From Flavobacterium salmonis (lineage in GTDB: Bacteria; Bacteroidota; Bacteroidia; Flavobacteriales; Flavobacteriaceae): DNA of 64,000 nt. The position numbers were made by a program, and so were the translations under genes. The stretch spans positions 62,001 to 126,000 of the forward strand of contig NZ_CAIJDP010000071.1 of the NCBI RefSeq assembly GCF_903819435.1. Reading direction: 5' to 3'. The notes under the pieces were generated by a model that was given only the letters and a program-made list of their open reading frames with translations, searched no databases and had not been told where the DNA came from. Of the stretch, positions 17,425 to 25,977 are shown piece after piece (position 1 is the first letter of the stretch; each line of letters begins with the position of its first letter).

Positions 17425-20043
17425 TTAAAATTTAAAATTATAAGAAACGCCTGGAACTAATCCGTAAATTGATAATTTTTTGGTTTCATTTTGTCCTGTA
17501 TCTTCATTTGTTGAAAATGTTATCGATGCAGCATTTTTTCTATTATAGATATTGTAAATGCTAAATACCCAATAGCTTTGCCATCCCTTCTTTTTATCTG
17601 GTTTGGGCGTATAAGTCGCGGCTAAATCTAAGTGATGGTAAAGAGGAAGCCGGTTTCCGTTTCGTAATGAAAAATTCGGTACGTTTAACCCGCCAAAATC
17701 ATAATATCCATTAGCATAGGTCACAGGCTGTCCCGATTGCAAAGAAAAATTAGCATTATAAGACCATTTTGGACTGTATTCATATGTGCCTACAACACTT
17801 AAACTATGTAATTTGTCATATCCTGACAAATACCAGTTACCGTTTGCAATTCCTGGTTCTTCAGGTGTTCTTCCCGGAGTTTTTTGCTCTGCTCTTGACA
17901 AAGTATAAGAAACCCAGCCGTTAAAGCGACCAGTGTTTTTTCTAAATAATAATTCCATACCATACGATCTGGCTTTACCACTCAGGATTACCTGTTCTAT
18001 ATTATTGTTTGCCAATAAATTGGCACCTTCTACATAATCAATACGATTTTGTATTTTTTTATAAAACAATTCACCTTCAAAAGAATAATCACGATCTTTT
18101 ATATTTTGAAAATATCCTATCGCATATTGATCCAGTAATTGCGGTTTCATAAAAGGACCGCTGGGTGTCCAGAGATTCATTGGCAAAGGCGATTGCGTGT
18201 TAGATAACATATGAATGTATTGTGCCATTCTGTTATAACTTGCTTTTACAGATGCATCATCGCTAAAAGTGTATGATAATGCAGCTCTTGGTTCAAAATT
18301 GTCAAATTTACTTATGATTTCGCCACTTTTATAAGATATGGTTCCTGTTGGAGTACCTTCCTGATAAATATTGTATTTTGGATTGTATACTACTGATTGT
18401 CCATCTTCATAAATACTTATTTCCTCGCTTCCTAAACGATAGAACAAACTGTAACGAAGTCCGTATCGCAGATTTAATTTCTCGGTAATCTGATGTTCAA
18501 AGTCTAAGTAAGCAGCAGATTCTAAAGAATATTTTCTATCCAATTGTTGGTAATTATACTGTGAATCTGAACTGGTAGGCTGTACTGTTCCTGGATTAAA
18601 ATTATAATAAGTACCCTCAAGTCCATAGTTCAGTTTAAAATTTTGAGTAACGGACTGATTCCAATTGTATTTTAAACCATACGTTTGAACAGTATTCTTC
18701 CATTTGAATTTCTGAAAATCCAGATTAAGGTTAAATTTATAATCACTGTAGAAAACGGATAAGTTGGTATTTAAGTCATCTGAGAATTTATGTTTCCAGT
18801 TAAAAATCCCCATAGTGTTTCCAAAATTGATATCAACCAGATCGTTAAAACGGATTACATCATGTCCTAAATAACCTGAAAAACTAACCGTGTTGTTGTC
18901 ATCAAAACGATAATTAAATTTAGCGTTAAGATCATAAAAACCAATACCTGCATTAACATCACCTAATTTTAAAAACAAATTTACATAAGAAGTTCGCCCG
19001 CCTATTATAAAAGAACCTTTGCCTTTTTTTATAGGTCCCTGTACCAAAAGGCGACTTGAAATTAAGCCTATTCCCCCATTTACCTTATAATTTTCAAGAT
19101 CTCCTGTTTGTTGGTTTACATCAAGGACTGAAGAAACCCTTCCTCCAAATTTAGAAGGAATACCTCCTTTGTATAAATCTAAACCACTCATCATGTCGGC
19201 ATTAAAAACAGAGAAAAAACCAAACATATGCGAATCTCCAAAAACGGGAGCGCCGTCCAGTAAAATCAGGTTCTGATCTGCTGCTCCACCGCGAACATTA
19301 AAGCCAGACGAAGCTTCGCCTGCATTGGTAACACCTGGCAATGTCAATAGAGATTTTAAGGGATCCGGCTCGCCCATTGCAGCCGGAATCTTCTTAATAT
19401 CTTCCATGGTAAGCCTATTAACACTCATCTGAGTATTTCTCACATCAACTGCTTTGGTGTTGGTAATAATTACCTGTTCCAGCTGCTGACTATCGGCATC
19501 CATAACAAAGTTTATTCTTTCATCATCAGAAATTGTTATCAGTTTTTCTCCATTTTTAAAACCAACATAACTGACGATAATAGTATAAGTCCCTTTATTC
19601 AATTCTATTGAAAACTTTCCGTCTGCGTCAGTCGTAACACCTCTTTCCAGTTCTTTGATAAAAATATTGGCACCAATAACAGGCTCTTTGTTCTCATCTA
19701 AAACCTGACCGGTTAGCTTGTTTTTTTTTTTTGCTGTAGTTGCTTTAGCACTTTTTTGCTTTACGAAAATATTATTTCCAGCGATAGAAAACTGAATCAA
19801 AGTGTTCTTATTCAGTTCATTGATAAGTGCTTTTATTTCGATATTTTTATAAGTGCTTTTTTGATTAAAATACTTTTGATTTGTATTTATCTGATCCGTA
19901 AAAGCAAATTTAAAATCCGTTTGGTTCTCAATTTGCGTAAACACTTCTTTTAATGTCATATTTTGATCTACAGTTACCGTTACGTTTTGAGAGAACATAG
20001 ACAGACTGAATAAAAAAAAGCATGCTGAAATTATATGCTTCAT
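17425..20043 (-). CDS. TonB-dependent receptor with STN (FecA-type signalling) domain
   Basis: An 872-residue outer-membrane receptor. Order of domains: signal peptide (1-18), STN domain (~20-100) of the kind that signals to FecR, a carboxypeptidase-regulatory-like beta-sandwich (~112-195, LTGQVLDENKEPVIGANIF), a plug (~210-330, SGFNVRGGAADQNLILLDGAPV), then a 22-strand barrel ending GLVPGVSYNFKF with terminal Phe. The STN domain and the upstream fecR and sigma genes indicate cell-surface signalling. The barrel belongs to the DUF4249-partnered group, whose cargo is unknown. A run of twelve A (minus strand, 19721-19732) sits between the STN and the beta-sandwich domain and is a potential slippage site. 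Confidence 0.95.
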   Translation of the reverse strand: MKHIISACFFLFSLSMFSQNVTVTVDQNMTLKEVFTQIENQTDFKFAFTDQINTNQKYFNQKSTYKNIEIKALINELNKNTLIQFSIAGNNIFVKQKSAKATTAKKKNKLTGQVLDENKEPVIGANIFIKELERGVTTDADGKFSIELNKGTYTIIVSYVGFKNGEKLITISDDERINFVMDADSQQLEQVIITNTKAVDVRNTQMSVNRLTMEDIKKIPAAMGEPDPLKSLLTLPGVTNAGEASSGFNVRGGAADQNLILLDGAPVFGDSHMFGFFSVFNADMMSGLDLYKGGIPSKFGGRVSSVLDVNQQTGDLENYKVNGGIGLISSRLLVQGPIKKGKGSFIIGGRTSYVNLFLKLGDVNAGIGFYDLNAKFNYRFDDNNTVSFSGYLGHDVIRFNDLVDINFGNTMGIFNWKHKFSDDLNTNLSVFYSDYKFNLNLDFQKFKWKNTVQTYGLKYNWNQSVTQNFKLNYGLEGTYYNFNPGTVQPTSSDSQYNYQQLDRKYSLESAAYLDFEHQITEKLNLRYGLRYSLFYRLGSEEISIYEDGQSVVYNPKYNIYQEGTPTGTISYKSGEIISKFDNFEPRAALSYTFSDDASVKASYNRMAQYIHMLSNTQSPLPMNLWTPSGPFMKPQLLDQYAIGYFQNIKDRDYSFEGELFYKKIQNRIDYVEGANLLANNNIEQVILSGKARSYGMELLFRKNTGRFNGWVSYTLSRAEQKTPGRTPEEPGIANGNWYLSGYDKLHSLSVVGTYEYSPKWSYNANFSLQSGQPVTYANGYYDFGGLNVPNFSLRNGNRLPLYHHLDLAATYTPKPDKKKGWQSYWVFSIYNIYNRKNAASITFSTNEDTGQNETKKLSIYGLVPGVSYNFKF

Positions 20044-20144
20044 GAAATTTTGTATTTTTGAATTATTATTAAATGGGATAGTTCTATACTACCCTGACTA
20101 TGAGGAGGATGTTTAGTTTCGCGGCTAGTGCATCCTTTTCTTTT

Positions 20145-20987
20145 CTATCGAAAAGTAATCTGTTTTAAATTTGCATTTATTTCAAAGTTTAGGTTATACA
20201 TTTCTGCTATTAATTGAACAATTGTTTTTAAATCTTCTTTTTTATTGATTCGAACTGTAATTCGCTGATTATCATACTCACGTGGAATAGTCATTTTGTA
20301 ACCATAGTTCTCCATTATGTAATTACTGACAGCACTCAGTTTTTCATTTTCAAAATCCGTAAATCTGTTAAATTCGGCTACTTCAGCAGTATTGTTTCCG
20401 TAGACAAACTTTTCTCCCGGTTTAAGTATCCATACTTTATTCTGGTCTTTTACATTCATTTGTACACTTCCTTCATAAAGAGCAACGGTCACTCCTTTTT
20501 GTACATTTTCCTGAACCGTAAAACTAGTACCTAACACAGTCGTTGTAGTTTCATTGCAGAAAACCTGAAAAGGATGTTTTTTATCTTTTTTAACTTTAAA
20601 ATAAACTTCTCCCTCAACTATAATCTTTCTGTTGGTTTCAAAATTATTGGCATAAACAATTTTAGAATCCGGGCTCAGTTCTACCCTCGAACTATCCGGC
20701 AAGGCTACCATTTTTATTATTGAAGTATTATTTTCAATTGTATTTGAAGTAAGGTAAAAAGCATCCTGTAACGGGCTTCTGTTAAAATAAATACCGGTTC
20801 CTGTCAGCATAAAAATGATAACCGCTGCCGCTGCTGCATAGCGCCAAATTTTAAACTTTGGTCTTTTAGCATCAAAGGTTTTAGACTGAAATTCTTCCCA
20901 CGAAGCTTCTTTTTCGCTGTCTGAATGTGAAATAGGAGTTTCATTCCATAATTTTTCAAATTCTTTGTCGAGTTTTTCTTTATCCAT
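20145..20987 (-). CDS. FecR family anti-sigma factor
   Basis: A 280-residue inner-membrane regulator. The N-terminal ~45 residues are cytoplasmic, rich in acidic residues and Trp, and bind the sigma factor. A single transmembrane helix follows (residues ~47-67, IWRYAAAAAVIIFMLTGTG). The periplasmic FecR domain shows DSSRVELSPDSKIVYAN, RKIIVEGEVYFKVKKDKKHPFQV and TTTVLGTSFTV. The C-terminal STN-like DUF4974 region (ITVRINKKEDLKTIVQLIAEMYNLNFEI) contacts the receptor. It should transmit receptor occupancy to the ECF sigma factor encoded upstream. Confidence 0.95.
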   Translation of the reverse strand: MDKEKLDKEFEKLWNETPISHSDSEKEASWEEFQSKTFDAKRPKFKIWRYAAAAAVIIFMLTGTGIYFNRSPLQDAFYLTSNTIENNTSIIKMVALPDSSRVELSPDSKIVYANNFETNRKIIVEGEVYFKVKKDKKHPFQVFCNETTTTVLGTSFTVQENVQKGVTVALYEGSVQMNVKDQNKVWILKPGEKFVYGNNTAEVAEFNRFTDFENEKLSAVSNYIMENYGYKMTIPREYDNQRITVRINKKEDLKTIVQLIAEMYNLNFEINANLKQITFR

Positions 20988-20993
20988 GATCTT

Positions 20994-21209
20994 TTATGGG
21001 TTAAGTTTTTTACAATAAAATCCTTGTTTAGAAAAAACACCATACACCATTTCCTGAATCTCTCTGTTGGTTTCGATCCTAAGAATTCTTTCGCGGTTTT
21101 TGAAATCAAAATTGATAATACAATCAGAAATGATGAATTGTAAAAGGGCTACAAGCAGACCTGCGTCTTTCTTTGTTCTGACATTCGTTTTATACGCTTC
21201 AATATGCAT
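20994..21209 (-). CDS. Small uncharacterised protein between sigma factor and fecR
   Basis: A 71-residue protein starting MHIEAYKTNVRTKKDAGLL at ATG 21209; an upstream in-frame ATG at 21236 is less likely. The predicted order of strand, helix, strand, strand, helix (HIEAYKTNV, DAGLLVALLQFI, DCIINFDFKNRERILRIET, REIQEMVYGVFSKQGFY) resembles a small ferredoxin-like or HMA-like fold, but no metal-binding CxxC is present. It sits 6 bp upstream of fecR and 45 bp downstream of the sigma gene on the same strand. It is therefore probably expressed with them and could tune that signalling. I do not recognise a family. Confidence 0.65.
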   Translation of the reverse strand: MHIEAYKTNVRTKKDAGLLVALLQFIISDCIINFDFKNRERILRIETNREIQEMVYGVFSKQGFYCKKLNP

Positions 21210-21254
21210 TTTTGTTCTCGTTTTTATATATAACAAACGAGAACAAAAAAGTTC

Positions 21255-21773
21255 CTAATGGTTTTCGACTTTTTTTCGAATAAATTTACTGGCGAGATAA
21301 ATATGATTGGCAATTGTCTTTTCAGAAAGGTCTGTAATTTCCGCAATCTCCTTATAGCTAAGGTTTTCGAGTTTATGTAGCGTAAATATTTTTTGCTGCT
21401 GCTCCGGAAGCTGATTAATGAAAATTTGTAGTTTTTCCTGTCTTTCTTCAAAAATTCCGCTATCAGTATCCTCTTGTTCAACTTCGAGTTGCAAAGGGTC
21501 AAGCTGAATTATTTTATTTTCACGGTTAACATGATTGATGATAATGTTCTTGCAGATGGTGAACAATTGTTTATCAAACAGTACATCTTCATTAAGTAAC
21601 TCCCTTTTATTATACAACCTCAAAAAAGTTTCCTGAACAAAATCCTGGGGAGTAAGAACTGTAAAATTAAAACGTTTTGCTATGTTTATCAGTTTGTCGT
21701 AATACTTTAGATAAGCCTCCTTAAAAGCAGCTTCATTACCTTTTTTTAAACTAACTATAAACTTTTTGTTCAT
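21255..21773 (-). CDS. ECF-type RNA polymerase sigma factor (FecI-like)
   Basis: A 172-residue ECF sigma factor. Region 2 is seen in YYDKLINIAKRFNFTVLTPQDFVQETFLRLYNKR (core polymerase and -10 recognition). Region 4 is QIFINQLPEQQQKIFTLHKLENLSYKEIAEITDLSEKTIANHIYLASKFIRKK, with its helix-turn-helix binding the -35 element. It heads a FecIR-type unit: small protein, FecR anti-sigma, TonB receptor with STN domain, then a DUF4249 lipoprotein. The target promoter is probably that of the receptor itself. Its start is separated by about 110 bp from the convergent end of the unusual 21.9-28 kb cluster. Confidence 0.93.
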   Translation of the reverse strand: MNKKFIVSLKKGNEAAFKEAYLKYYDKLINIAKRFNFTVLTPQDFVQETFLRLYNKRELLNEDVLFDKQLFTICKNIIINHVNRENKIIQLDPLQLEVEQEDTDSGIFEERQEKLQIFINQLPEQQQKIFTLHKLENLSYKEIAEITDLSEKTIANHIYLASKFIRKKVENH

Positions 21774-21856
21774 CTGGTAAAGATAATAACTAGTCTTAAA
21801 AAGTCAAATATTCCTATAATTTTAAATCAAAATATTTAAAAAGCCTTCCTAAAAAG

Positions 21857-21884
21857 CAAAAAACCCGAAGTGATCGGGTTTTTG
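21857..21884 (-). terminator. Terminator at the 3' end of the unknown gene cluster
   Basis: A 10-bp stem (AAAAACCCGA paired with TCGGGTTTTT) with a short loop lies just after the SGNH gene stop on the minus strand. The A/T tracts on both sides make it work in either orientation. It closes the seven-gene minus-strand run. Confidence 0.85.
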
Positions 21885-21885
21885 T

Positions 21886-23127
21886 TTAAAAATTAACTCT
21901 GGTCGACAATCTCCTTGCTCCTGTTGAGTTGGGATGAATTTCATCTCGCCGGTACTGGGATGAATTTAAGAGTCCGCGATAATCTATGATTCGGGTTTGA
22001 AAACGATAACCCTGATGGGTAAAATGATTTTTGATTTGCCACAATAACGAATAAAATTTATCCAATAACCGAATAATGATATAGCATCTCAAAATTTCAT
22101 CAGTAATAGCTAAAGCATCAAAAACCGGTTTAATCCAGGGCCCTAAAGGCAAATCAACTCCTATAATTGAAGGTCTCACACCAAGTTTGTATAAAGGGTA
22201 ATCATAAGTATGCATATAAAATATTGTATTGGGAGTAGCATGTGCGTTAACAATACTTCCAAAACCAAGATAATTTCGCTTAATTGTATTAAAAATTAAA
22301 TCCAGATTGACTGAATTAAAAAGTGCATTATCAAAAGTAGCTGTATTTAAATATCTTTTATATAAAATACATTTTTGATACAAAACATCTCCGGAAGGAA
22401 GGTTTATAAGTTCACTTAATTTTGCCTGATCAGTAAAGAAATTCGAATTAAAAGAAGTAACTCCGGCATTTAATATTCGGCCCAGCTGTGGAAAAACATC
22501 ATTTCCGCCACCACTAAAATAAATCCGGTCAATTCGGTAACCACTGACATATTGTACAAAATGAGTTCTGTCAGCATACATCTGCGAAGTTGTTTCTCCA
22601 AATTTTGCCAAATGCAGGCAATTTAGATTAAGCCTTTGATTTCGGTCAGTAATGGTGTCATATAAGTCAAGAACTCTTGGTACAGGGTAATCCAGCCAGG
22701 AATCTCCCTCAAAAATCACATTTAGTGTATCGGTATTTCCGGCATTTCTCCTAAATAAAAACGAATTGGTCAAAAACGGCTGATGCAACGACTCATCTTC
22801 TCCTTCTGCCAGCGATATGCCCGACAGGCTCAACTGCTTCAATGCATTATAAGTCTCATCATTTGGATTAATCAAACCGGTAACTACAATTTTATAGTTG
22901 GTCTGAAAATTCAAAATTGAAATAACAGTATTGTCCGTTAAACTGTTTGTAATACTGCCGCTATTGGTTATGGGATATCCTAATATTTTGAGATAATCAT
23001 GAATTTGCGAAACATCTGACGGATTGTTTACCCCATTCAATCCAACACTGTTATTTATGCCACCTTGTGTTACTACAGCTGGCAAATTAGAATTAATTAT
23101 CGGGGTATTTGAAATTAAATTTTCCAT
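21886..23127 (-). CDS. Peptidoglycan-binding-like domain plus SGNH/GDSL hydrolase
   Basis: A 413-residue protein with two recognisable parts. Residues ~35-100 resemble a peptidoglycan-binding domain 1 repeat (VSQIHDYLKILGYPI...ILNFQTNYKIVVTGLINPNDETYNAL). Residues ~135-410 form an SGNH hydrolase: block I FEGDSW (Ser143), block II around FGETTSQM, block III SGGGND (Asn209), and block V RRDEIHPN (Asp395, His398). All four catalytic positions are present, so it is probably an active esterase or acyl hydrolase. There is no signal peptide or anchor, which is odd for a wall-binding enzyme and suggests either unconventional export or an intracellular role. It is the last gene of the cluster, 12 bp after the subtilase gene. 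Confidence 0.75.
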   Translation of the reverse strand: MENLISNTPIINSNLPAVVTQGGINNSVGLNGVNNPSDVSQIHDYLKILGYPITNSGSITNSLTDNTVISILNFQTNYKIVVTGLINPNDETYNALKQLSLSGISLAEGEDESLHQPFLTNSFLFRRNAGNTDTLNVIFEGDSWLDYPVPRVLDLYDTITDRNQRLNLNCLHLAKFGETTSQMYADRTHFVQYVSGYRIDRIYFSGGGNDVFPQLGRILNAGVTSFNSNFFTDQAKLSELINLPSGDVLYQKCILYKRYLNTATFDNALFNSVNLDLIFNTIKRNYLGFGSIVNAHATPNTIFYMHTYDYPLYKLGVRPSIIGVDLPLGPWIKPVFDALAITDEILRCYIIIRLLDKFYSLLWQIKNHFTHQGYRFQTRIIDYRGLLNSSQYRRDEIHPNSTGARRLSTRVNF

Positions 23128-23139
23128 GGTATTTCAGGT

Positions 23140-24813
23140 TTAAGTTATTCTGTTTGGATTGATGTAACCATGTCCGGCTCTAAAAATCTCTAATTTATTA
23201 TCTTTGAAAGAAGCAGTATCACAGGCGCTAAAAAGTTTTTTTCGTATTGAAATAATATCCAGGTTAGGTTCTTTCTCCAGAATTTTCATTACCAAAGAAG
23301 CAACATAGGGTGCTGCCATACTGCTACCGCTTTTAGAAGTAAGCTTATTTGACGCTCTGTTTTCTCTGCTCGAAGAGGAGCAGGATGATTTTATCTTAAA
23401 CCCAGGGGCGACAAGTTCTGGCTTCATTCGCCCATCAGCGGTTGGTCCGGAACTGCTAAAAGAAAGGATCGGTTTTGCATCATCATTCTGATTGTAGGCT
23501 CCTACAACAATACTGTATTTTGAATTACAGATCGAGTTTGTTGTATGCGTTTTATTTACAATAGCTGGTAAAAAGATAGATTGTCCGCCATCATCGCGCT
23601 CGATATAGCAATGGTAGCGACCGTTGTTGACAGTTCTGCCTATTAATTCAATCGTCCAGAATTTAGAATTCAGTTTTCCATTAACGAGAATATTAATTTG
23701 ATTTTTACCGGTATTAGGTTCTTTACATCTGTGCAGACAAATTCCAACCTGATCATCATCTTTTACAATTAATTCATCTTTAAAAGGTGTTGACGAAAGC
23801 AATATTTTTTGATTGTCATCATAAATATTCACACTTAAAATATCATCACCGTCGTACCAGATTTCCATTTCGTTTGGTGTACGATCATGCTTTTTGAACA
23901 TCCACGGAATTTTGACTTTCTGATTCAATTTAATATCACCATAAGTATGCGCATTCGCCTGATGATAATTTCCGGTACTTTGTACAATCGCTGTTCCTTT
24001 TCTGTGCGTCACGATATAGTCGATGACCTGTTCAAACAGGGTTAATCCAAAATGATGATCGCCATGACCTCCCAGACTCATGTTTATTACAAGAGGCCGT
24101 TCACCGGCTTGTTTTGTAATAAAATATAAACCATCGCAGCCTTTTACAGAATCGCCCAAAGACAAATTAGATCCGTTTACATAATTGGTCCCCATATCTA
24201 CCGCTATAATCGAGGCATTTGGCGCAAAACTTTGGGGTGCAACGGCGCCATTTCCACAGGCAATTCCGAGTACATGCGTACCATGGGTTCCGTTACCAAA
24301 CAAATCGGATTTTCCCGGATGATAACCAAGTTTCTTAAAAGGAAACTCATCTAATAAAGCTTCATTGATCTGTGCCTGGCTAATTATCCTTCCATATCCA
24401 AATTCATTACCATCATATCTGTCAGACTGCACCCAAATTTTTTCAAAGCGTGTTTTACCGTTATTAATAAAATCGGGATGGCTAAAATCGAAACCAAAAT
24501 CAATAATTCCAAAAACCACATTCGAGACAGTATCGCTTAAAACCTCATTTTTTTTATCTAAAACCCTGGTTTCAGGATTAGGCTCAACATCGTCATTTGC
24601 AGGAATCACACTCGGAGCTTTCAGACTTTTTACTTTTTTACTGTTGTAAATAGAACATAAATAACGACGTTGCGTTTGGATGCTTACAATTTCTCCAAAT
24701 TCTGAAATAATTTTGCAATGATCAGGATAGTCTTTTTCTTTTTCCAAACGCATTAACAACGATAGTTCTTCGTCAGGATTACCATATAATATAACTTTGA
24801 GTCTTGGATCCAT
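23140..24813 (-). CDS. S8 family subtilisin-like serine peptidase, no signal peptide
   Basis: A 557-residue subtilase. The catalytic triad is intact: Asp105 in FGIIDFGFDFSHPDF, His177 in GNGTHGTHVLG, and Ser498 in SGSSMAAPYVASL, with the oxyanion Asn in STGNYHQA. Residues 1-95 form a non-canonical N-terminal region (KVILYGNPDEELSLLMRL...) that does not look like a standard I9 propeptide. A ~110-residue beta-rich insertion lies between the Asn and Ser motifs (residues ~300-410). No signal peptide is visible, so it is either cytoplasmic or delivered by a non-Sec route. It sits inside a co-directional run of unknown genes and may process one of their products; that link is inferred from context only. 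Confidence 0.88.
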   Translation of the reverse strand: MDPRLKVILYGNPDEELSLLMRLEKEKDYPDHCKIISEFGEIVSIQTQRRYLCSIYNSKKVKSLKAPSVIPANDDVEPNPETRVLDKKNEVLSDTVSNVVFGIIDFGFDFSHPDFINNGKTRFEKIWVQSDRYDGNEFGYGRIISQAQINEALLDEFPFKKLGYHPGKSDLFGNGTHGTHVLGIACGNGAVAPQSFAPNASIIAVDMGTNYVNGSNLSLGDSVKGCDGLYFITKQAGERPLVINMSLGGHGDHHFGLTLFEQVIDYIVTHRKGTAIVQSTGNYHQANAHTYGDIKLNQKVKIPWMFKKHDRTPNEMEIWYDGDDILSVNIYDDNQKILLSSTPFKDELIVKDDDQVGICLHRCKEPNTGKNQINILVNGKLNSKFWTIELIGRTVNNGRYHCYIERDDGGQSIFLPAIVNKTHTTNSICNSKYSIVVGAYNQNDDAKPILSFSSSGPTADGRMKPELVAPGFKIKSSCSSSSRENRASNKLTSKSGSSMAAPYVASLVMKILEKEPNLDIISIRKKLFSACDTASFKDNKLEIFRAGHGYINPNRIT

Positions 24814-24823
24814 TAGTTTGTTT

Positions 24824-25285
24824 TTAAGGTTCTAGATTAATTTGGTCTAACTTATATTTTATCTCATACAATTCAGAATTGAGATACGTGAAATAAAGAT
24901 TTTCTTCAACCAAAGAGAAGAAAACTACATTTATTTCGTTTTCCTGAGTGATGAAATTGTTGATTTCGCTAATATATTGTGTATTTTTAAGATCAATTTT
25001 TTTTAATCCTGAAATAAAATCCTGATCTATTTGCTGCAGTTTCAAAAAATTAGTATCAGCTGCTATTTTACTAACCAGTTCGATTGTTTTATCAATTGAA
25101 AAAACCTTTTTGGGAATTAATTCTTTAAATAATATTTTTTTTTCTTCCTCGGCTTTTTTTGAAAATTTCAGATTACTGGAAAACAAACCGGGACGAATAC
25201 AATTGATTTTTTTCAGAATTTCAGTGGTCGTTTTCTCAATCCTGTCTAATACAACGGTTTCAGGGTGATCAACTACCGTTTTCAT
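24824..25285 (-). CDS. Uncharacterised helical protein of the cluster
   Basis: A 153-residue protein with no recognised domain. It is Lys/Glu-rich and mostly helical, with a coiled-coil-like centre (FSKKAEEEKKILFKELIPKK, TIELVSKIAADTNFLKLQQI). No signal peptide or membrane segment is present. Its ATG overlaps the stop of the preceding gene as ATGA, so translation of the two is coupled and they are probably made in fixed ratio. The subtilase gene follows after 10 bp. Confidence 0.7.
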   Translation of the reverse strand: MKTVVDHPETVVLDRIEKTTTEILKKINCIRPGLFSSNLKFSKKAEEEKKILFKELIPKKVFSIDKTIELVSKIAADTNFLKLQQIDQDFISGLKKIDLKNTQYISEINNFITQENEINVVFFSLVEENLYFTYLNSELYEIKYKLDQINLEP

Positions 25286-25914
25286 TTCTGATTATTTTTA
25301 GGCAGCCCTTTTTGGTCTTTTGTACCTCCAGAAGCCTCAGGGGACTGATTTCCTTTAGAAATTTCCTCCAGTTTCTTTTTGATTTCCAGAATTGATTCAT
25401 TTATTACTACATGGTTCTTTTCTAAAAACGTAATTTTTGTTTCTAATTTTTCTGCAATCATCTTATTAAACTCTGCTTTGTTGGCTTCTAAACCTTTAGT
25501 AATCTCATCTTTTAAAATTTGATTACTATTTGAAATTTCATTTTTTACCGCTTCTAATGTTATAACCTCTGCCTGTGTTGCTGGGGTTCCGGTTGGAGTT
25601 TCGGTAGAAGTTCCTGACGGATTTGTGGGTGCACCTGTATCCGTTGCAGGGTTTGTCCCCGGAGTAGTATCCGGTGCTGGTGTACCAGGATTACTGCCGG
25701 TACCTGCAGATGTTGTTACAGCAACTGCCGTACTAAACTTCTCCCCTTCTATTTTAGCTTTGTTGTCGATAATTAAATAACTCATCAATGGATTTTCAGA
25801 AACCATACCTGTTAACAAGGCTGTATTCGTTATTTCCTGATTACCGGGAACATTATAGAATGCTGCCCTGCTGTTTGCTATTATGTAATTAACTAATATA
25901 TTAAATGGATTCAT
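25282..25914 (-). CDS. Uncharacterised protein with Pro/Thr/Gly linker and coiled coil
   Basis: A protein of 210 residues if it starts at ATG 25914 (MNPFNILVNYIIANSRAAF). A longer in-frame start at 25962 would run through the terminator-like hairpin and is unlikely. Three parts can be seen: an N-terminal ~65-residue segment with a hydrophobic patch, a low-complexity Pro/Thr/Gly/Ala linker (~68-118, with repeated TPGT/PSGT/PTGT units), and a C-terminal coiled coil of about 75 residues. The linker resembles those that tether domains to a surface or scaffold. No family is recognised. It overlaps the next gene by 4 bp. Confidence 0.7.
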   Translation of the reverse strand: MNPFNILVNYIIANSRAAFYNVPGNQEITNTALLTGMVSENPLMSYLIIDNKAKIEGEKFSTAVAVTTSAGTGSNPGTPAPDTTPGTNPATDTGAPTNPSGTSTETPTGTPATQAEVITLEAVKNEISNSNQILKDEITKGLEANKAEFNKMIAEKLETKITFLEKNHVVINESILEIKKKLEEISKGNQSPEASGGTKDQKGLPKNNQK

Positions 25915-25941
25915 CTTTTTATTTTTAAGGGTTAATAGAAT

Positions 25942-25973
25942 AAAAGGGCAATTGGGTGTCAATTGCCCTTTTT
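25942..25973 (-). terminator. Terminator-like hairpin inside the cluster (possible attenuator)
   Basis: An 11 to 12-bp perfect inverted repeat (AAAGGGCAATTG paired with CAATTGCCCTTT, 5-6 base loop) followed by T-rich sequence lies between the Met-rich protein gene and the linker protein gene. On the minus strand it is read after the first three genes, so it may reduce transcription into the last four. Confidence 0.75.
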
Positions 25974-25977
25974 ACAT

